Shown one piece after another: positions 1 through 8,547 of a stretch of 64,000 bases of DNA. The translations under genes and the position numbers were made by a program. Origin of the DNA: Agarilytica sp045430285 (GTDB lineage: Bacteria; Pseudomonadota; Gammaproteobacteria; Pseudomonadales; Cellvibrionaceae). Numbering within the stretch: position 1 is the stretch's first letter; each line of letters starts with the position of its first letter. The DNA lies in contig JAILXV010000001.1 in the NCBI GenBank assembly GCA_045430285.1, forward strand, positions 1,421,202 to 1,485,201, read 5' to 3'. The notes beneath the pieces were generated by a model, which did no database searches, was not told the origin of the DNA, and saw only the letters and a program-made list of their open reading frames with translations.

Positions 1-1
1 A

Positions 2-745
2 GTGGCTAACGAGATAGTGAGAGCCACCAATGGCCAAACCGACTCAGGGGGTAAAAAGTGCAGTAAAAGCCATTCCCAAGGGGGCGAATTTATTGTGGTC
101 GCCCACAGCATGGGTAATACCATATTGGATTACATTCTTGGAAACGCGCGCTCAAATGACCCAAACTACAACAAAAATGGCTGGCCATTCAGCACTGTAG
201 GAAGTCGTATCAGCCTGGTTTATTCCCTAAGCGGTGCACATAGAGGGTCAGAGGGTGCCGACAGTGTTTGTGGTGATGGCGGTGCTGTTTGTAATTTTCT
301 AGGCGGCTTTATCCAAGACTGCGACGACGCAACTTATTGGCTGCGATCATCAAATGATGTTCAGGTCAGAAACAACGCTAACGCTCCTTACAGAACAGTT
401 TGGTTAACCGGTGGCTACGAAGCGATTTTCGGCGCAAGCGCTTGCCTAAGCGGTGAAGATGACGGCGTCGTACAATTTGCCAGTATTTACGCGTGTGGCG
501 GTGACCCGACTCGCAGCTATAACAAGTCGAATGTATGCGGTAATGGAAACAAGCAAGAGTCCTCAGGCTTCAAGAATTTAGATACCGCCCACGAAAACCA
601 CAGTGACATTCGTGACGCCAGCGACTCCGCAACACGGCGCCAAATCCCAGATGGCATATGGAAATGCGGAGGCTCACCCTGCCCAGCTAACACCATCGTC
701 AACAGCTCTATGACCACCGCCGAATTTATCTCACAACTTTACTAA
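2..745 (+). CDS. Alpha/beta hydrolase (lipase/esterase-like), 5' truncated by window edge
   Basis: This is the C-terminal 247 residues of a larger hydrolase; the frame is open to the left edge, so the true start is outside the window. A nucleophile elbow AHSMGN lies at about residues 34-39 (Ser36). A late acidic segment SGEDDGVV (about 150-157) and a histidine segment AHENHSD (about 196-202) could complete a Ser-Asp-His triad in the usual order. Cysteines are unusually frequent, which suits a disulphide-bonded exported enzyme, though the signal peptide would be upstream. The next gene starts 11 bases downstream, so the two are probably co-transcribed. The substrate cannot be inferred; lipase, esterase or PGAP1-like hydrolase are all possible. 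Confidence 0.7.
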   Translation: MANEIVRATNGQTDSGGKKCSKSHSQGGEFIVVAHSMGNTILDYILGNARSNDPNYNKNGWPFSTVGSRISLVYSLSGAHRGSEGADSVCGDGGAVCNFLGGFIQDCDDATYWLRSSNDVQVRNNANAPYRTVWLTGGYEAIFGASACLSGEDDGVVQFASIYACGGDPTRSYNKSNVCGNGNKQESSGFKNLDTAHENHSDIRDASDSATRRQIPDGIWKCGGSPCPANTIVNSSMTTAEFISQLY

Positions 746-756
746 GGACCCAGATC

Positions 757-1806
757 ATGAAACACCTATTCATCATTTCATTATTATCTTCACTGATCTC
801 AGTATCTGCGTTCGCAACACCAGAGCTTGATGCGATGATCAAAGTCCTCGACAACACCATCGAAGACTATAACACCCGTGCACGATACCCCGACAACTCG
901 CGCGCACTTAACAAACGCGAGCTTGACCCAATATTGGCGCGATTAGCGGCTGACCCACACTCCGTACGAGGCCCCTCTGAAAGCGATCCTGTTGTCACTT
1001 TCTGGCCCGAAAAACAGAGTTTTCAATACCCTGAACCCGTCGTGCTTTATGCCACCGTGGCACCTGAACAAGAAGGTGAGACCCTGAACAAATGGTTCTC
1101 TCGATACGTAGTGAACTCCCTGGTGGCGGATATTGAAAACCAGCAACGGCAACACGTTACATCAATTTCGTTTGCCGACGATGGTAAGGGTGCGGATGCT
1201 CGTAGAGGTGATGGCATATACACGGCCTCGTTTGATCTGGGCACTCAACATCAACCCGATATTGCGGCTTCATTTCTGGTAAAAATCCAAGCCGAGACAA
1301 TAGACGGCAGATGGATACAGGGCTCCTCCGGATTTCTATACAGCAACCCTCACATCCGCACCACAGGTAAGTTTAAGGAGGTGCGTAAAAACGGTGATTT
1401 ACAGATCGCTGTTGAGGTAAATGTGGATCAAGAGGGTGAATTTCATATAGCAGGAAGCCTATACAACAGAAAAGGCGACGCCATCGGGTGGGCACAAAAC
1501 AGAACGAACTTGACCAAAGGCAAGCATTGGCTGCCCCTAGACTTCTACGGATTGATGTTTAACGATCATAAAGTCTCTGGCCCGCTTACCCTTAAAAATC
1601 TGAGCCTTTCAAACGTTTCAAGTATTCCAAATGCAACAGCCGATTTGCTTGAAAACGCTTATCGTACAAAACCTTTGAGGTTTTCCACCTTTCGAAAGTC
1701 CGAGTTCAAAAACCAACGAATGAAAACACTGGCAAGCAAGATGGAAAAAATGCGTGACAGGCTAAATACGCGCCGACTTGAGCTAAAAGACCGGCAACTC
1801 AACTAA
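757..1806 (+). CDS. Exported protein with Ig-like/choice-of-anchor-X-type region
   Basis: The protein has 349 residues with a typical signal peptide (Lys-His, then a hydrophobic stretch, then Ala-Phe-Ala at about 18-20). The mature part contains the segment FADDGKGADARRGDGIYTA (about 138-156). That acidic, glycine-rich pattern is typical of beta-sandwich domains in secreted bacterial proteins annotated as choice-of-anchor X or DUF4785-like. The C-terminal 60 residues are strongly basic and helical. AAGGA stands 8 bases before the ATG. The position directly after a secreted hydrolase gene suggests a partner, chaperone or anchoring function, but this is inference. No catalytic motif was seen. 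Confidence 0.7.
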   Translation: MKHLFIISLLSSLISVSAFATPELDAMIKVLDNTIEDYNTRARYPDNSRALNKRELDPILARLAADPHSVRGPSESDPVVTFWPEKQSFQYPEPVVLYATVAPEQEGETLNKWFSRYVVNSLVADIENQQRQHVTSISFADDGKGADARRGDGIYTASFDLGTQHQPDIAASFLVKIQAETIDGRWIQGSSGFLYSNPHIRTTGKFKEVRKNGDLQIAVEVNVDQEGEFHIAGSLYNRKGDAIGWAQNRTNLTKGKHWLPLDFYGLMFNDHKVSGPLTLKNLSLSNVSSIPNATADLLENAYRTKPLRFSTFRKSEFKNQRMKTLASKMEKMRDRLNTRRLELKDRQLN

Positions 1807-1835
1807 ACCTGAAGCAACACGATATTAAGAACAAA

Positions 1836-1862
1836 GGCCTCCTCACGGAGGCCAATTACTTC
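1836..1862 (+). terminator. Hairpin after the hydrolase pair, possible terminator
   Basis: A perfect 7-bp stem (ggcctcc / ggaggcc) with loop tcac lies 30 bases after the stop codon. It is followed by an AT-rich but not U-only tract. The position suits a terminator; the weak U tract lowers confidence. Confidence 0.5.
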
Positions 1863-2073
1863 TATGCTCATCAAGCATTAAAAACACGTACCTTTGCCCC
1901 TAAAATCCGCCTAAACCCTCTAAAAATCAACGAATTACACGCTAAACCCCAACCCAGAACCTAAATTAACGCCTTTATGTCGCGAAACTGTAAATTCTGG
2001 GCCATACTCCTTACATATTTGCATAAGCAGTAAACCGGTTCATAACTCTTCCAAGACAGGGCTTTCTAGACAG

Positions 2074-3357
2074 ATGCAATTGGACAATATCGCTCTCATT
2101 GCTGCCGCTGAAGTCGCCGCTGTGCTGCTTATTTTTTGCATCATTCTGCTATATCAAAACAGATCTCTACGTAATCTCATTAAAAAGCTCCAAAGTCGAA
2201 TGACCGAGCTTGTTGGGGATCTTAAAACCGCAAAAACATCACCCCCAGCACCTGAAGCTGCCGCCGATTCCCCTCTTGCCTTGTGCAAATCGTTTTTAGA
2301 CCACGTGGGCGACCAAATTGAAATTACACGCGACCACCACACAAGCCTCAGCCCTGATCGCGATATTGTCTTAGATTTAGCGCCGGACACCGAGCTACCT
2401 CGTCGGGCCGCTGCGCTTCGGTATGCGATGTTACTTGCCGAAAAAGAGGCGCTTCTTTCCGTCATAGAATCAGAAGACGAAGAGATCAACTGGTCACTCA
2501 TCCGCGGTAAATACCAGCAGATATTCGACTTTTACGAAGACTATACCCCCGAAGCGGAAGAAGTCGCCGATCACGCCGATATTGAAGCCCTCAATCAAGA
2601 GCTAACCAACGCTAAAAAGCGCATAAACAACCTAGAGAAGTTTAAAGCCCTCTATTTTGACCTTGAAGAGCAATGGGAAGAAAGTAAAAACAAGGCCCAA
2701 GCACATTACAACGACCTCAGTGCCATGGCCTCGGAAGTGGAAAATGGCGAAAAATTCGAAAGTGCGCTTGAGGGGTACCACGCCTCCTACGGCAATATAG
2801 ACAAAATGATTCAACAAGGTGTTGGTGACCCAGAGACCATCATCGAAACGGTCAAAGTAACTGATGAAGCAACCGCTGGAGAGCTGCGCCACCTGCGAAT
2901 GGTCGCAGCAGATCAACACAAAATCATCACCGAATTGGAAGAAAAGCTTAAAGGCGCCAACTCTGATGAAGAACGAAATGAGATTATGGAAGGCCTCAAA
3001 GGCGAGCTCGACAAACAAAAACGTTTTATTCAGGAATCTGAAACCTGCATCCAATTGATGGAAGATGAACTCAACAATGCGCACAAAGAGCTGGACCAAC
3101 TTAAAGGCCGCCTAAAAGCCCTGCCCAGCCTTAAAACGCAAATGCAAGAAATGCGAAAGCAAAAGGACGAGTACGAACTCAAAGTCTATGCCCTCACTTC
3201 AGAAAACAGAAAACTGACCAAAAAGCTCAAAGAAGATAAATCATCCACACCTGTTGATAACGGGGAAGCCGCAAAACTGAAAAAAGAAGTCGCAGACCTA
3301 GAAACACGCTATGCCAACCTAGAAGAAAAGTATCTCGATCTAAAATTAAAGCAATAA
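2074..3357 (+). CDS. Membrane-anchored coiled-coil protein, unknown function
   Basis: The protein has 427 residues. One hydrophobic helix at about residues 6-26 anchors it, and almost the whole remainder is charged and heptad-rich, predicted coiled coil in segments of about 165-215, 265-350 and 360-427. A short Ala/Pro-rich linker follows the membrane segment. No enzymatic motif is visible. The gene lies 107 bases before an adenylate cyclase on the same strand, so the two could be co-expressed. It could be a structural or scaffold protein of the inner membrane. The family was not recognised. Confidence 0.65.
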   Translation: MQLDNIALIAAAEVAAVLLIFCIILLYQNRSLRNLIKKLQSRMTELVGDLKTAKTSPPAPEAAADSPLALCKSFLDHVGDQIEITRDHHTSLSPDRDIVLDLAPDTELPRRAAALRYAMLLAEKEALLSVIESEDEEINWSLIRGKYQQIFDFYEDYTPEAEEVADHADIEALNQELTNAKKRINNLEKFKALYFDLEEQWEESKNKAQAHYNDLSAMASEVENGEKFESALEGYHASYGNIDKMIQQGVGDPETIIETVKVTDEATAGELRHLRMVAADQHKIITELEEKLKGANSDEERNEIMEGLKGELDKQKRFIQESETCIQLMEDELNNAHKELDQLKGRLKALPSLKTQMQEMRKQKDEYELKVYALTSENRKLTKKLKEDKSSTPVDNGEAAKLKKEVADLETRYANLEEKYLDLKLKQ

Positions 3358-3464
3358 CACGATAAAATTCGTACAGCTATCGACCATCCTCCTCTGAAAA
3401 TTTGACAATGTTCGCCAAAGGACTGAAGATCTAACGCACCGCTGAAAATAATAACGAATGCGCC

Positions 3465-4847
3465 ATGCAGACACTCTTGCCAGAAAACGACGATCACGCA
3501 CTCGCGACCCCATTTCAAAAAAATGAACTTCGGGCGATCATCTGCTTTGCGGCTTCAGCAACGGTCGCCTCCAATAGCTTTCTCTCATCCCCATCCAAAA
3601 TTGAATTGGTATTAATGGCCGTCGCGTTTAGCTACACATTAATCAGCTACTTCTATTTGAAATGGGTGAAGATGTCTCAATTCGATAAGGTATTTGACTA
3701 CCTGTCGTCGGTGGATGCCATACTCATTGGCTTTATTCTGAGCTTTGTTCAATTTAACGTCCTTCCCACCTTACTCTTCATTATTATGATCCAGTTCAAC
3801 GCCCTAATTATTGGTGGTTTACGAAAATGGATGGTAGATAATGTCGCATTTACCTGTGGCGTGGGGCTGACCTTTTTATTTTTCCAACCACAATGGAAAT
3901 TTTCCACCGATGTTACTATCGGCGTCGCAAGTGCCATCAGTATTTTTACGTATTTTTGCGCCTATGCATTCTATTTGCATTCTCACATTCGCCGACTCGA
4001 ATTAGGCTCGAAACAGCTCGCCAATGAAACAACCCTTCACAAACTGCGAACATATAAACTATCCCGCTATTTAACGCCTTCCGTATGGAAAGCCGTCAAT
4101 GAAGGACGCGAAGATTCATTAAAAACCGAACGAAAACGTATCACTGTATTCTTTTCCGATATACAAGGTTTTAGCTCGCTATCAGAAGAACTTGAATCAG
4201 AAACCATCGCCGCACTACTCAATAACTACCTGGCTGAAATGACCAAAATCGTTTCCCATTACAAAGGTAACGTGGATAAGTTTATGGGTGATGGATTGAT
4301 GATTCTATTTGGGGACTCCCATAGCCAAGGTTTAAAGGCCGATTGTGTGCGCTGTGTCTCTATGGCGGTAGAAATGCGCAAAAAGATGAAAGAGCTGCAA
4401 AACAAATGGTACAACCAAGGCATTAAAAAACCATTGCGTATCCGTATGGGCGTCAATACGGGTTACTGTACCGTCGGCACCTTTGGTACAAGTCATTATA
4501 TGGATTACACCGTACTCGGCACCCACGTAAATCTTGCAAGCCGTTTAGAGTCAGCTGCGGACCCAGGAGAAATATTAATATCCCACGAAACGTGGTCGCT
4601 CGTAAAAGATACAATCATGTGCCGTGACAAAGGCGAAATATCCGTCAAAGGGTTTAGCCACCCGATCAAGGTGTATCAAGTAGTCGATTTTAGAAAGAAC
4701 CTCGGGCGCAATCAAAGCTACTTTGAAGAGAATACCGAAGGCTTTTCCATGCACTTGGATTTAGACAAAATCCGAAATTACGATAAAGAACGTATCGTAG
4801 AATCTTTAAAACTCATCGTTGACCGCGTTAAAAACAAAATCGTCTAG
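3465..4847 (+). CDS. Membrane-bound class III adenylate cyclase
   Basis: The protein has 460 residues. An N-terminal half with about five or six hydrophobic segments (residues about 25-175) leads into a class III nucleotide cyclase domain (about 220-410). Metal-binding aspartates are present in FFSDIQGF (Asp232) and GDGLMILFG (Asp276). Lys272 and Thr349 match the purine-specifying pair of bacterial adenylate cyclases, and Asn356 and Arg360 match the transition-state residues. All key residues are therefore present, and activity on ATP giving cAMP is predicted. The membrane part resembles a sensor domain but its ligand is unknown. The gene converges on queF, with stops 16 bases apart. Confidence 0.88.
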   Translation: MQTLLPENDDHALATPFQKNELRAIICFAASATVASNSFLSSPSKIELVLMAVAFSYTLISYFYLKWVKMSQFDKVFDYLSSVDAILIGFILSFVQFNVLPTLLFIIMIQFNALIIGGLRKWMVDNVAFTCGVGLTFLFFQPQWKFSTDVTIGVASAISIFTYFCAYAFYLHSHIRRLELGSKQLANETTLHKLRTYKLSRYLTPSVWKAVNEGREDSLKTERKRITVFFSDIQGFSSLSEELESETIAALLNNYLAEMTKIVSHYKGNVDKFMGDGLMILFGDSHSQGLKADCVRCVSMAVEMRKKMKELQNKWYNQGIKKPLRIRMGVNTGYCTVGTFGTSHYMDYTVLGTHVNLASRLESAADPGEILISHETWSLVKDTIMCRDKGEISVKGFSHPIKVYQVVDFRKNLGRNQSYFEENTEGFSMHLDLDKIRNYDKERIVESLKLIVDRVKNKIV

Positions 4848-4863
4848 CAAAAAAACTCAACGC

Positions 4864-5673
4864 TTACTGTCGGGCCACGCGTTTAAAGGGAATCTCTCGT
4901 TCAACATTTGTACGAAAGGGATTAATATCTAAGCCCCCTCGCCGCGTGTAACGGGCGTATACACTTAACTCATCGCATTCACACTGCTGCAATAAATCGC
5001 AAAATATACGCTCAACACAGTTTTCGTGAAAATCTTGATGCTGTCGGTAGGAGACAACATATCTAAGAAAACTTTCGGGGGAAATTTCCTTGCCCGAATA
5101 CTCTATCCAGACTGATGCCCAATCTGGCTGACCAGTCACGGGGCAATTACTTTTTAACAAGTGGCTATACAAACCATGCTTAGTGACCTTGGTTTCACTG
5201 CTTTTCAATAAACCAGGAGAAGGTGAATACTGATCGATATTTACTTCAAGACGGTCGACACAGTCTCCAGAATTTTTTTCTGGATCTGCAAAATCCTCTA
5301 GCGGAAACAAGCTAACCTCAACTTGCCCATCCGCTTTTAAAGAAAGATCCTGGACCAAAGTATTCTGCACATGCTCCCAGCTATCAAATTTCGTCTGGTT
5401 AAAAGAATTCAAATAGTATTTAAAGGATTTCGATTCGATTATATTGGCGCTAGCCGCAGGGAAAGAAAACTCAGCAATGGCCACTTCTGGCTTACCCGAC
5501 GTACCCAACCAGGATAGTTCATAACCCGTCCAAATATCGGCGCCATGAAACGGCAACACTTCATCGAGACCCAACTCGGCACGTGAGAGCTGTCGAGAAA
5601 TGGGCTCCAATAACGATGCGTCATATGTATCGGGATATAAAGACTTTTGTCCTAGGGTAATGTTATTTGTCAT
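4864..5673 (-). CDS. queF: NADPH-dependent 7-cyano-7-deazaguanine reductase
   Basis: QueF reduces the nitrile preQ0 to preQ1 in queuosine biosynthesis. At 269 residues this is the long, two-domain form found in gammaproteobacteria. The catalytic Cys177 sits in LKSNCPVTGQPDW with Asp184, the substrate-binding motif ESKSFK is at 80-85, FHE is at 215-217, and the conserved end YARYTRRGGLDINPFR is intact. The gene starts 15 bases after the ABC permease stop and is probably translated from the same transcript. No preQ1 riboswitch-like element was seen upstream, and the short gap leaves no room for one. Confidence 0.97.
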   Translation of the reverse strand: MTNNITLGQKSLYPDTYDASLLEPISRQLSRAELGLDEVLPFHGADIWTGYELSWLGTSGKPEVAIAEFSFPAASANIIESKSFKYYLNSFNQTKFDSWEHVQNTLVQDLSLKADGQVEVSLFPLEDFADPEKNSGDCVDRLEVNIDQYSPSPGLLKSSETKVTKHGLYSHLLKSNCPVTGQPDWASVWIEYSGKEISPESFLRYVVSYRQHQDFHENCVERIFCDLLQQCECDELSVYARYTRRGGLDINPFRTNVEREIPFKRVARQ

Positions 5674-5688
5674 ATATCATCTCGCAAA

Positions 5689-6462
5689 CTAGCTGCGTAG
5701 CCTCTTACCATTCTCTAATAAATAAAGCGCGTAACAAAAAAGTGCCGCAAGAAACCCTGCTATCCCTAAAAAAGACGCCGTGATACTCACATCAGATACG
5801 CCCAAAAAACCAAAACGAAATGCGTTAACCATATATAACACGGGATTCAATTGGGATACGCTTTGCCAAAAATCTGGTAACAGATCGATGGAATAAAACA
5901 CACCGCCTAAGTAGGTCAGAGGCGTTAATACAAAGGTCGGAATAATCGATATATCGTCAAACGAGTTTGCGTAGATCGCATTAATCAGCCCTGCTATCGC
6001 GAACAATAAAGCCGTTAGAAAGATTACTCCAACGGTGACCGCAATATTGTGAATATGCAGTTCCGTAAAGAATAAAGACAAACACGTCACAATCGCGCCA
6101 ACAAATAATCCTCGTAAAGCCCCGCCTAAAACAAACCCTAATAAAATAATGTAGTTGGGTGTCGGGCTAACTAATAGCTCTTCAACACTTTTTGTAAACT
6201 TGGCACTATAAAAGGAGGACACAACATTAGAATATGAGTTGTTTATCACGGACATCATAATCAATCCAGGGACAACAAAGGCCATATAATCAAACCCGCC
6301 CATTTCACCAATACGTGAGCCGATCAAGCTGCCAAAAATCAAGAAATATAACACCATGGTTATGACCGGAGGAATGAGCGTTTGAACCCATATCCGCATG
6401 AAGCGACGAATTTCCCGACGAAAAATAGTACGGAATGCGGTGAACTGAGCACTAGCTAACAT
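5689..6462 (-). CDS. ABC-2 type transporter permease (YadH-like)
   Basis: This is an inner-membrane permease of the ABC-2 exporter family with about six hydrophobic segments, paired with the ATPase just upstream. I place the start at the ATG at 6462 because GAGGAG lies 7 bases before it; a further in-frame ATG exists at 6480. With this start the protein has 257 residues, close to E. coli YadH (about 256), and overlaps the ATPase gene by 11 bases. The conserved segment GGVFYSIDLLPDFWQ typical of this family is visible near the C-terminal third. The substrate is unknown. Confidence 0.9.
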   Translation of the reverse strand: MLASAQFTAFRTIFRREIRRFMRIWVQTLIPPVITMVLYFLIFGSLIGSRIGEMGGFDYMAFVVPGLIMMSVINNSYSNVVSSFYSAKFTKSVEELLVSPTPNYIILLGFVLGGALRGLFVGAIVTCLSLFFTELHIHNIAVTVGVIFLTALLFAIAGLINAIYANSFDDISIIPTFVLTPLTYLGGVFYSIDLLPDFWQSVSQLNPVLYMVNAFRFGFLGVSDVSITASFLGIAGFLAALFCYALYLLENGKRLRS

Positions 6463-7390
6463 GCGTATTCTCCTCAGCATTCTTATTCACCAATGATACA
6501 AACAACTCTTCCAAGCGATTCACCTTATTACGCATACTCAATACTTCAATTGACGATTTCGATAAACCCTCAAACAAGGCGTTAAGTGACTGACCTTTAT
6601 CCACCTCGACCTCGATACACGTTTCATCCACTTTATTGATGAAGTAACCAGCGACTTCGGGACAGCATGGTACAGGGTTTTGAGTATCCAGAATAAAGAC
6701 CTCTTTATTGAGCTGTTTAAGTAAATCTTTAACACTGGTATTTTCAACGATTTCGCCATCGCTGATAATCGCAACGTTACGGCAGAGGCTTTCCGCCTCT
6801 TCTAAATAGTGCGTCGTTAATATAATGGTTGTACCAGCCGCATTAATTTCTTCGAGAAATTCCCACATTGAACGACGAAGCTCAATATCAACACCCGCCG
6901 TGGGCTCGTCCAAAATCAACAATTTGGGCTCATGCACTAATGCACGCGCGATCATTAAGCGACGTTTCATTCCCCCAGAGAGGTGGCGGGCTTGCTCATC
7001 ACGTTTATCCCACAAGCCTAGCTGCTTAAGGTATTTATCTGCACGTTCAACCGCTAACTGACGGGGCAAGCCAAAGTAGCCCCCTTGGTTAATTAAGATA
7101 TCTTTAATTTTTTCGAAAACGCTAAAATTAAATTCCTGTGGCACAATCCCCAGAGACTGTTTTGCTAAAGAAAAATTTTCATCAATATCATGGTCAAATA
7201 TTTTTACTTTGCCTGAAGTCTTTTTTACCAAAGAGCTAATAATGCCAATGGTGGTAGATTTTCCTGCCCCGTTTGGGCCAAGTAATGCAAAAAAATCGCC
7301 TTGCTCCACTTTCAGGTCAATACCTTTTAAGGCCTGAAAACGGTCACCATATACTTTGTGCAAGCCTTGAATTTCGAGAGCCAAGGTCAT
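6452..7390 (-). CDS. ABC transporter ATP-binding protein (YadG-like)
   Basis: The 312-residue ATPase partners the downstream ABC-2 permease. Walker A GPNGAGKST is at about 38-46, the signature LSGGMKRR at about 137-144, Walker B LLILDEP at about 157-163, and the switch histidine lies in LTTHYLEEAE. The last 90 residues form the extra C-terminal region common in exporter ATPases of this family. The order ATPase, permease, queF on one strand suggests a single transcript. The transported substrate is not deducible. Confidence 0.93.
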   Translation of the reverse strand: MTLALEIQGLHKVYGDRFQALKGIDLKVEQGDFFALLGPNGAGKSTTIGIISSLVKKTSGKVKIFDHDIDENFSLAKQSLGIVPQEFNFSVFEKIKDILINQGGYFGLPRQLAVERADKYLKQLGLWDKRDEQARHLSGGMKRRLMIARALVHEPKLLILDEPTAGVDIELRRSMWEFLEEINAAGTTIILTTHYLEEAESLCRNVAIISDGEIVENTSVKDLLKQLNKEVFILDTQNPVPCCPEVAGYFINKVDETCIEVEVDKGQSLNALFEGLSKSSIEVLSMRNKVNRLEELFVSLVNKNAEENTHVS

Positions 7391-7423
7391 ATTCTAAAAC
7401 CTAATTTAATTGAAACTTTGATT

Positions 7424-7840
7424 ATGCCGAACACAAGCTACCAAACGTACCACCGAAAACTTCTTCAGCAACTCGCAGAACAGATTAAAATCACTCCGCC
7501 GTTTAATGGCGACGAGATGGACGAACTTCAAGCAAACTTCTTAGAAAAACTCGATCAAGTCCAAGAGTCAGATACACCCGCGGCCGAACAGCTTGATCTG
7601 GGGCAGTGGCTGCTTTCACAGCTCGTTGGAAACTATCAACATCTCATGCCCAGCGTGCCTCGCGCGTTGTTTTGGTATTTTGGCGGCGATTGTATGCACT
7701 ACTTGGGAGATGAAGAAATTACACACTTCCAAACGCTCGAGGAGCGCTATCATGAACTGTTAGCCGCCGAAGAGGAAGACGCAGAATACGAACAGCTTGT
7801 TCTGTTGGTCGAACAGGAGGAAAAAGGGCGCCTGCACTAA
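7424..7840 (+). CDS. PA2817-family conserved protein
   Basis: The protein has 138 residues, mostly helical and acidic, with the conserved-looking core LMPSVPRALFWYFGGDCMHYLGDEEI. It resembles the PA2817 family of Pseudomonas and relatives, for which no function is known to me. I place the start at the ATG at 7424; an upstream in-frame codon at 7358 would run inside the divergent ABC ATPase gene. In Pseudomonas aeruginosa the homologue also lies in the same neighbourhood as queF and the ABC-2 exporter, which supports the assignment. Confidence 0.75.
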   Translation: MPNTSYQTYHRKLLQQLAEQIKITPPFNGDEMDELQANFLEKLDQVQESDTPAAEQLDLGQWLLSQLVGNYQHLMPSVPRALFWYFGGDCMHYLGDEEITHFQTLEERYHELLAAEEEDAEYEQLVLLVEQEEKGRLH

Positions 7841-7859
7841 GCTCCTCCTCTGACGATTA

Positions 7860-7959
7860 GGGGATGGGTTGATGTTTACGGGATATCTGAGGCATGGATG
7901 CCGAAGCTAAGCGTATAGGGACATATTCACAGCGCTCCCGTAAATATCAAGCCATCCCC
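7860..7959. repeat. Long inverted repeat with conserved-looking core, possible structured RNA or mobile repeat
   Basis: Two 23-base arms (7860-7882 and 7937-7959) are inverted copies, 21 of 23 identical, and one of the two differences permits a G-U pair. The 54-base interior holds its own small hairpins: ggcatggatgcc at 7891-7902, and agcg...cgct pairing at about 7910-7935. The element fills the gap between two convergent genes. It may act as a bidirectional terminator, but there is no U tract, and it looks more like a dispersed extragenic repeat or structured RNA. Confidence 0.7.
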
Positions 7960-8004
7960 GTAGCTCATTACCTCCCGGTCTAAGTGTTCACATCGAGAAA
8001 CGAA

Positions 8005-8499
8005 CTACCCGCCCCCAAGTAAGCCCACCTTTAAGTTTTCAGCCCGATAGATCACTTTATCATCGAGTATCACGCACCCGTCAGCAATACCCATCGCAAG
8101 CGGTCGAGTAATTACCCGTTTGATATCAAGCACATAGCGTATCGCTCCCGCATCAGGAAAGATTTGGCCACTAAACTTCACACTCCCGACCCCTAAAGCT
8201 CTCCCTCGGCCAGGTAAACCAGACCAACCGAGAAATACACCTAGTAACTGCCACAGCGCGTCCAAGCCTAAGCAACCAGGCATTACTGGGTCGTTTTTGA
8301 AATGACAAGGGAAAAACCACTGCTGAGGTGTCACAGCAAAAGCGGCTTCTAACATACCCCGATTGAACGCCCCTCCTGATTTTGAGATATGAGTGATTTG
8401 ATCAATCATCAACATTTCTGAATTGGGCAGCTGAGCATTACCCTCGCCAAAAAAGGACCCTTCGCCCATTTCGAGAATATCTGCATGCGAAAAAAACAT
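8005..8499 (-). CDS. fabA: 3-hydroxydecanoyl-ACP dehydratase/isomerase
   Basis: FabA dehydrates 3-hydroxyacyl-ACP and isomerises trans-2- to cis-3-decenoyl-ACP, the branch point for anaerobic unsaturated fatty acid synthesis. The 164-residue protein keeps the hot-dog fold core, with catalytic His66 in WFFPCHF and Asp80 in MPGCLGLDALWQ. The segment GRALGVGSVKFSGQ and the C-terminal ENLKVGL match FabA. Oddly, fabB, which usually lies next to fabA, is absent; an AraC-type regulator gene lies 48 bases upstream on the same strand instead. It may be a paralogue dedicated to a specialised lipid rather than the housekeeping copy. Confidence 0.93.
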   Translation of the reverse strand: MFFSHADILEMGEGSFFGEGNAQLPNSEMLMIDQITHISKSGGAFNRGMLEAAFAVTPQQWFFPCHFKNDPVMPGCLGLDALWQLLGVFLGWSGLPGRGRALGVGSVKFSGQIFPDAGAIRYVLDIKRVITRPLAMGIADGCVILDDKVIYRAENLKVGLLGGG

Positions 8500-8547
8500 A
8501 AACGAACTCCATAAGCTAAATCGTCATGGCAGTATCGCGGGAGTAGG

